From: an uncultured bacterium
GTDB lineage: Bacteria > Verrucomicrobiota > Kiritimatiellia > RFP12 > UBA1067
Direction of reading: 5' to 3'
Assembly (NCBI GenBank): GCA_902773475.1
Contig: CACYEO010000196.1
Coordinates: forward strand, 1 to 6,099
DNA: 6,099 bases
Positions 6,076 through 6,099 of this stretch are shown piece after piece. Position 1 is the stretch's first letter. Every line of letters starts with the position of its first letter. A model generated the notes under the pieces. The model ran no database searches and was not told the DNA's origin. It worked only from the letters and a program-made list of their open reading frames with translations. Position numbers and translations under genes: made by a program.

Positions 6076-6099
6076 GAGACAGAGGTCGAAACGAGAGAA

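Noticed and set aside
6019..6099. Possible 3' end of a minus-strand gene entering from the right edge (open until TGA at 6021-6019)
   Set aside because: All three minus-strand frames are open in this short stretch and none gives a recognisable protein end, so there is no support for a gene.
1..6099. tRNA, rRNA, CRISPR array, transposase or prophage genes
   Set aside because: Read for T-loop-like motifs, regularly spaced repeats and recombinase motifs on both strands; nothing convincing was seen.

Overview
The window is a compact stretch of GC-rich bacterial DNA with every convincing gene on the minus strand. Reading in the direction of transcription (right to left), it holds a small cysteine-rich lipoprotein gene (5923-5669), a hairpin terminator, and then four genes packed end to start: a GT4-type glycosyltransferase (5575-4493), UDP-galactopyranose mutase glf (4496-3339), a protein fusing two [4Fe-4S] motifs to a nitroreductase domain (3346-2504), and a large U32-family protein (2535-241). 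The joins overlap by 4, 8 and 32 bases, so the four genes are almost certainly one operon with coupled translation. About 240 bases of repeat-rich, non-coding DNA lie downstream of the operon.

The host is a bacterium. A Gram-negative envelope is plausible from the lipoprotein and the galactofuranose gene. Lineage cannot be fixed from the sequence; a PVC-group or other gut or environmental uncultured lineage is only a guess. Shine-Dalgarno signals are weak or absent at the operon genes, but clear at the lipoprotein. High GC gives very long shadow reading frames on the opposite strand, which are not genes.

The operon's first two genes belong to surface polysaccharide synthesis. Glf makes UDP-galactofuranose, and the glycosyltransferase presumably uses it or another sugar nucleotide in the same glycan. 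The last two genes are redox or Fe-S proteins with no obvious glycan role. The U32 protein resembles the RlhA type involved in RNA hydroxylation. The nitroreductase-like protein could move electrons from an iron-sulfur donor to a flavin.

The most unusual item is the lipoprotein: 84 residues, a perfect lipobox, a metallothionein-like Cys cluster (9 Cys in 24 residues, many as CxC), then about five heptads of coiled coil, with no His or aromatic residue in the mature protein. It has its own extended -10 promoter, a dyad at the predicted mRNA 5' end, and a strong hairpin after its stop. The second notable item is a 58-base sequence at 44-101 that can fold into a nearly perfect three-way junction, beside a degenerate heptamer tandem repeat at the left edge.
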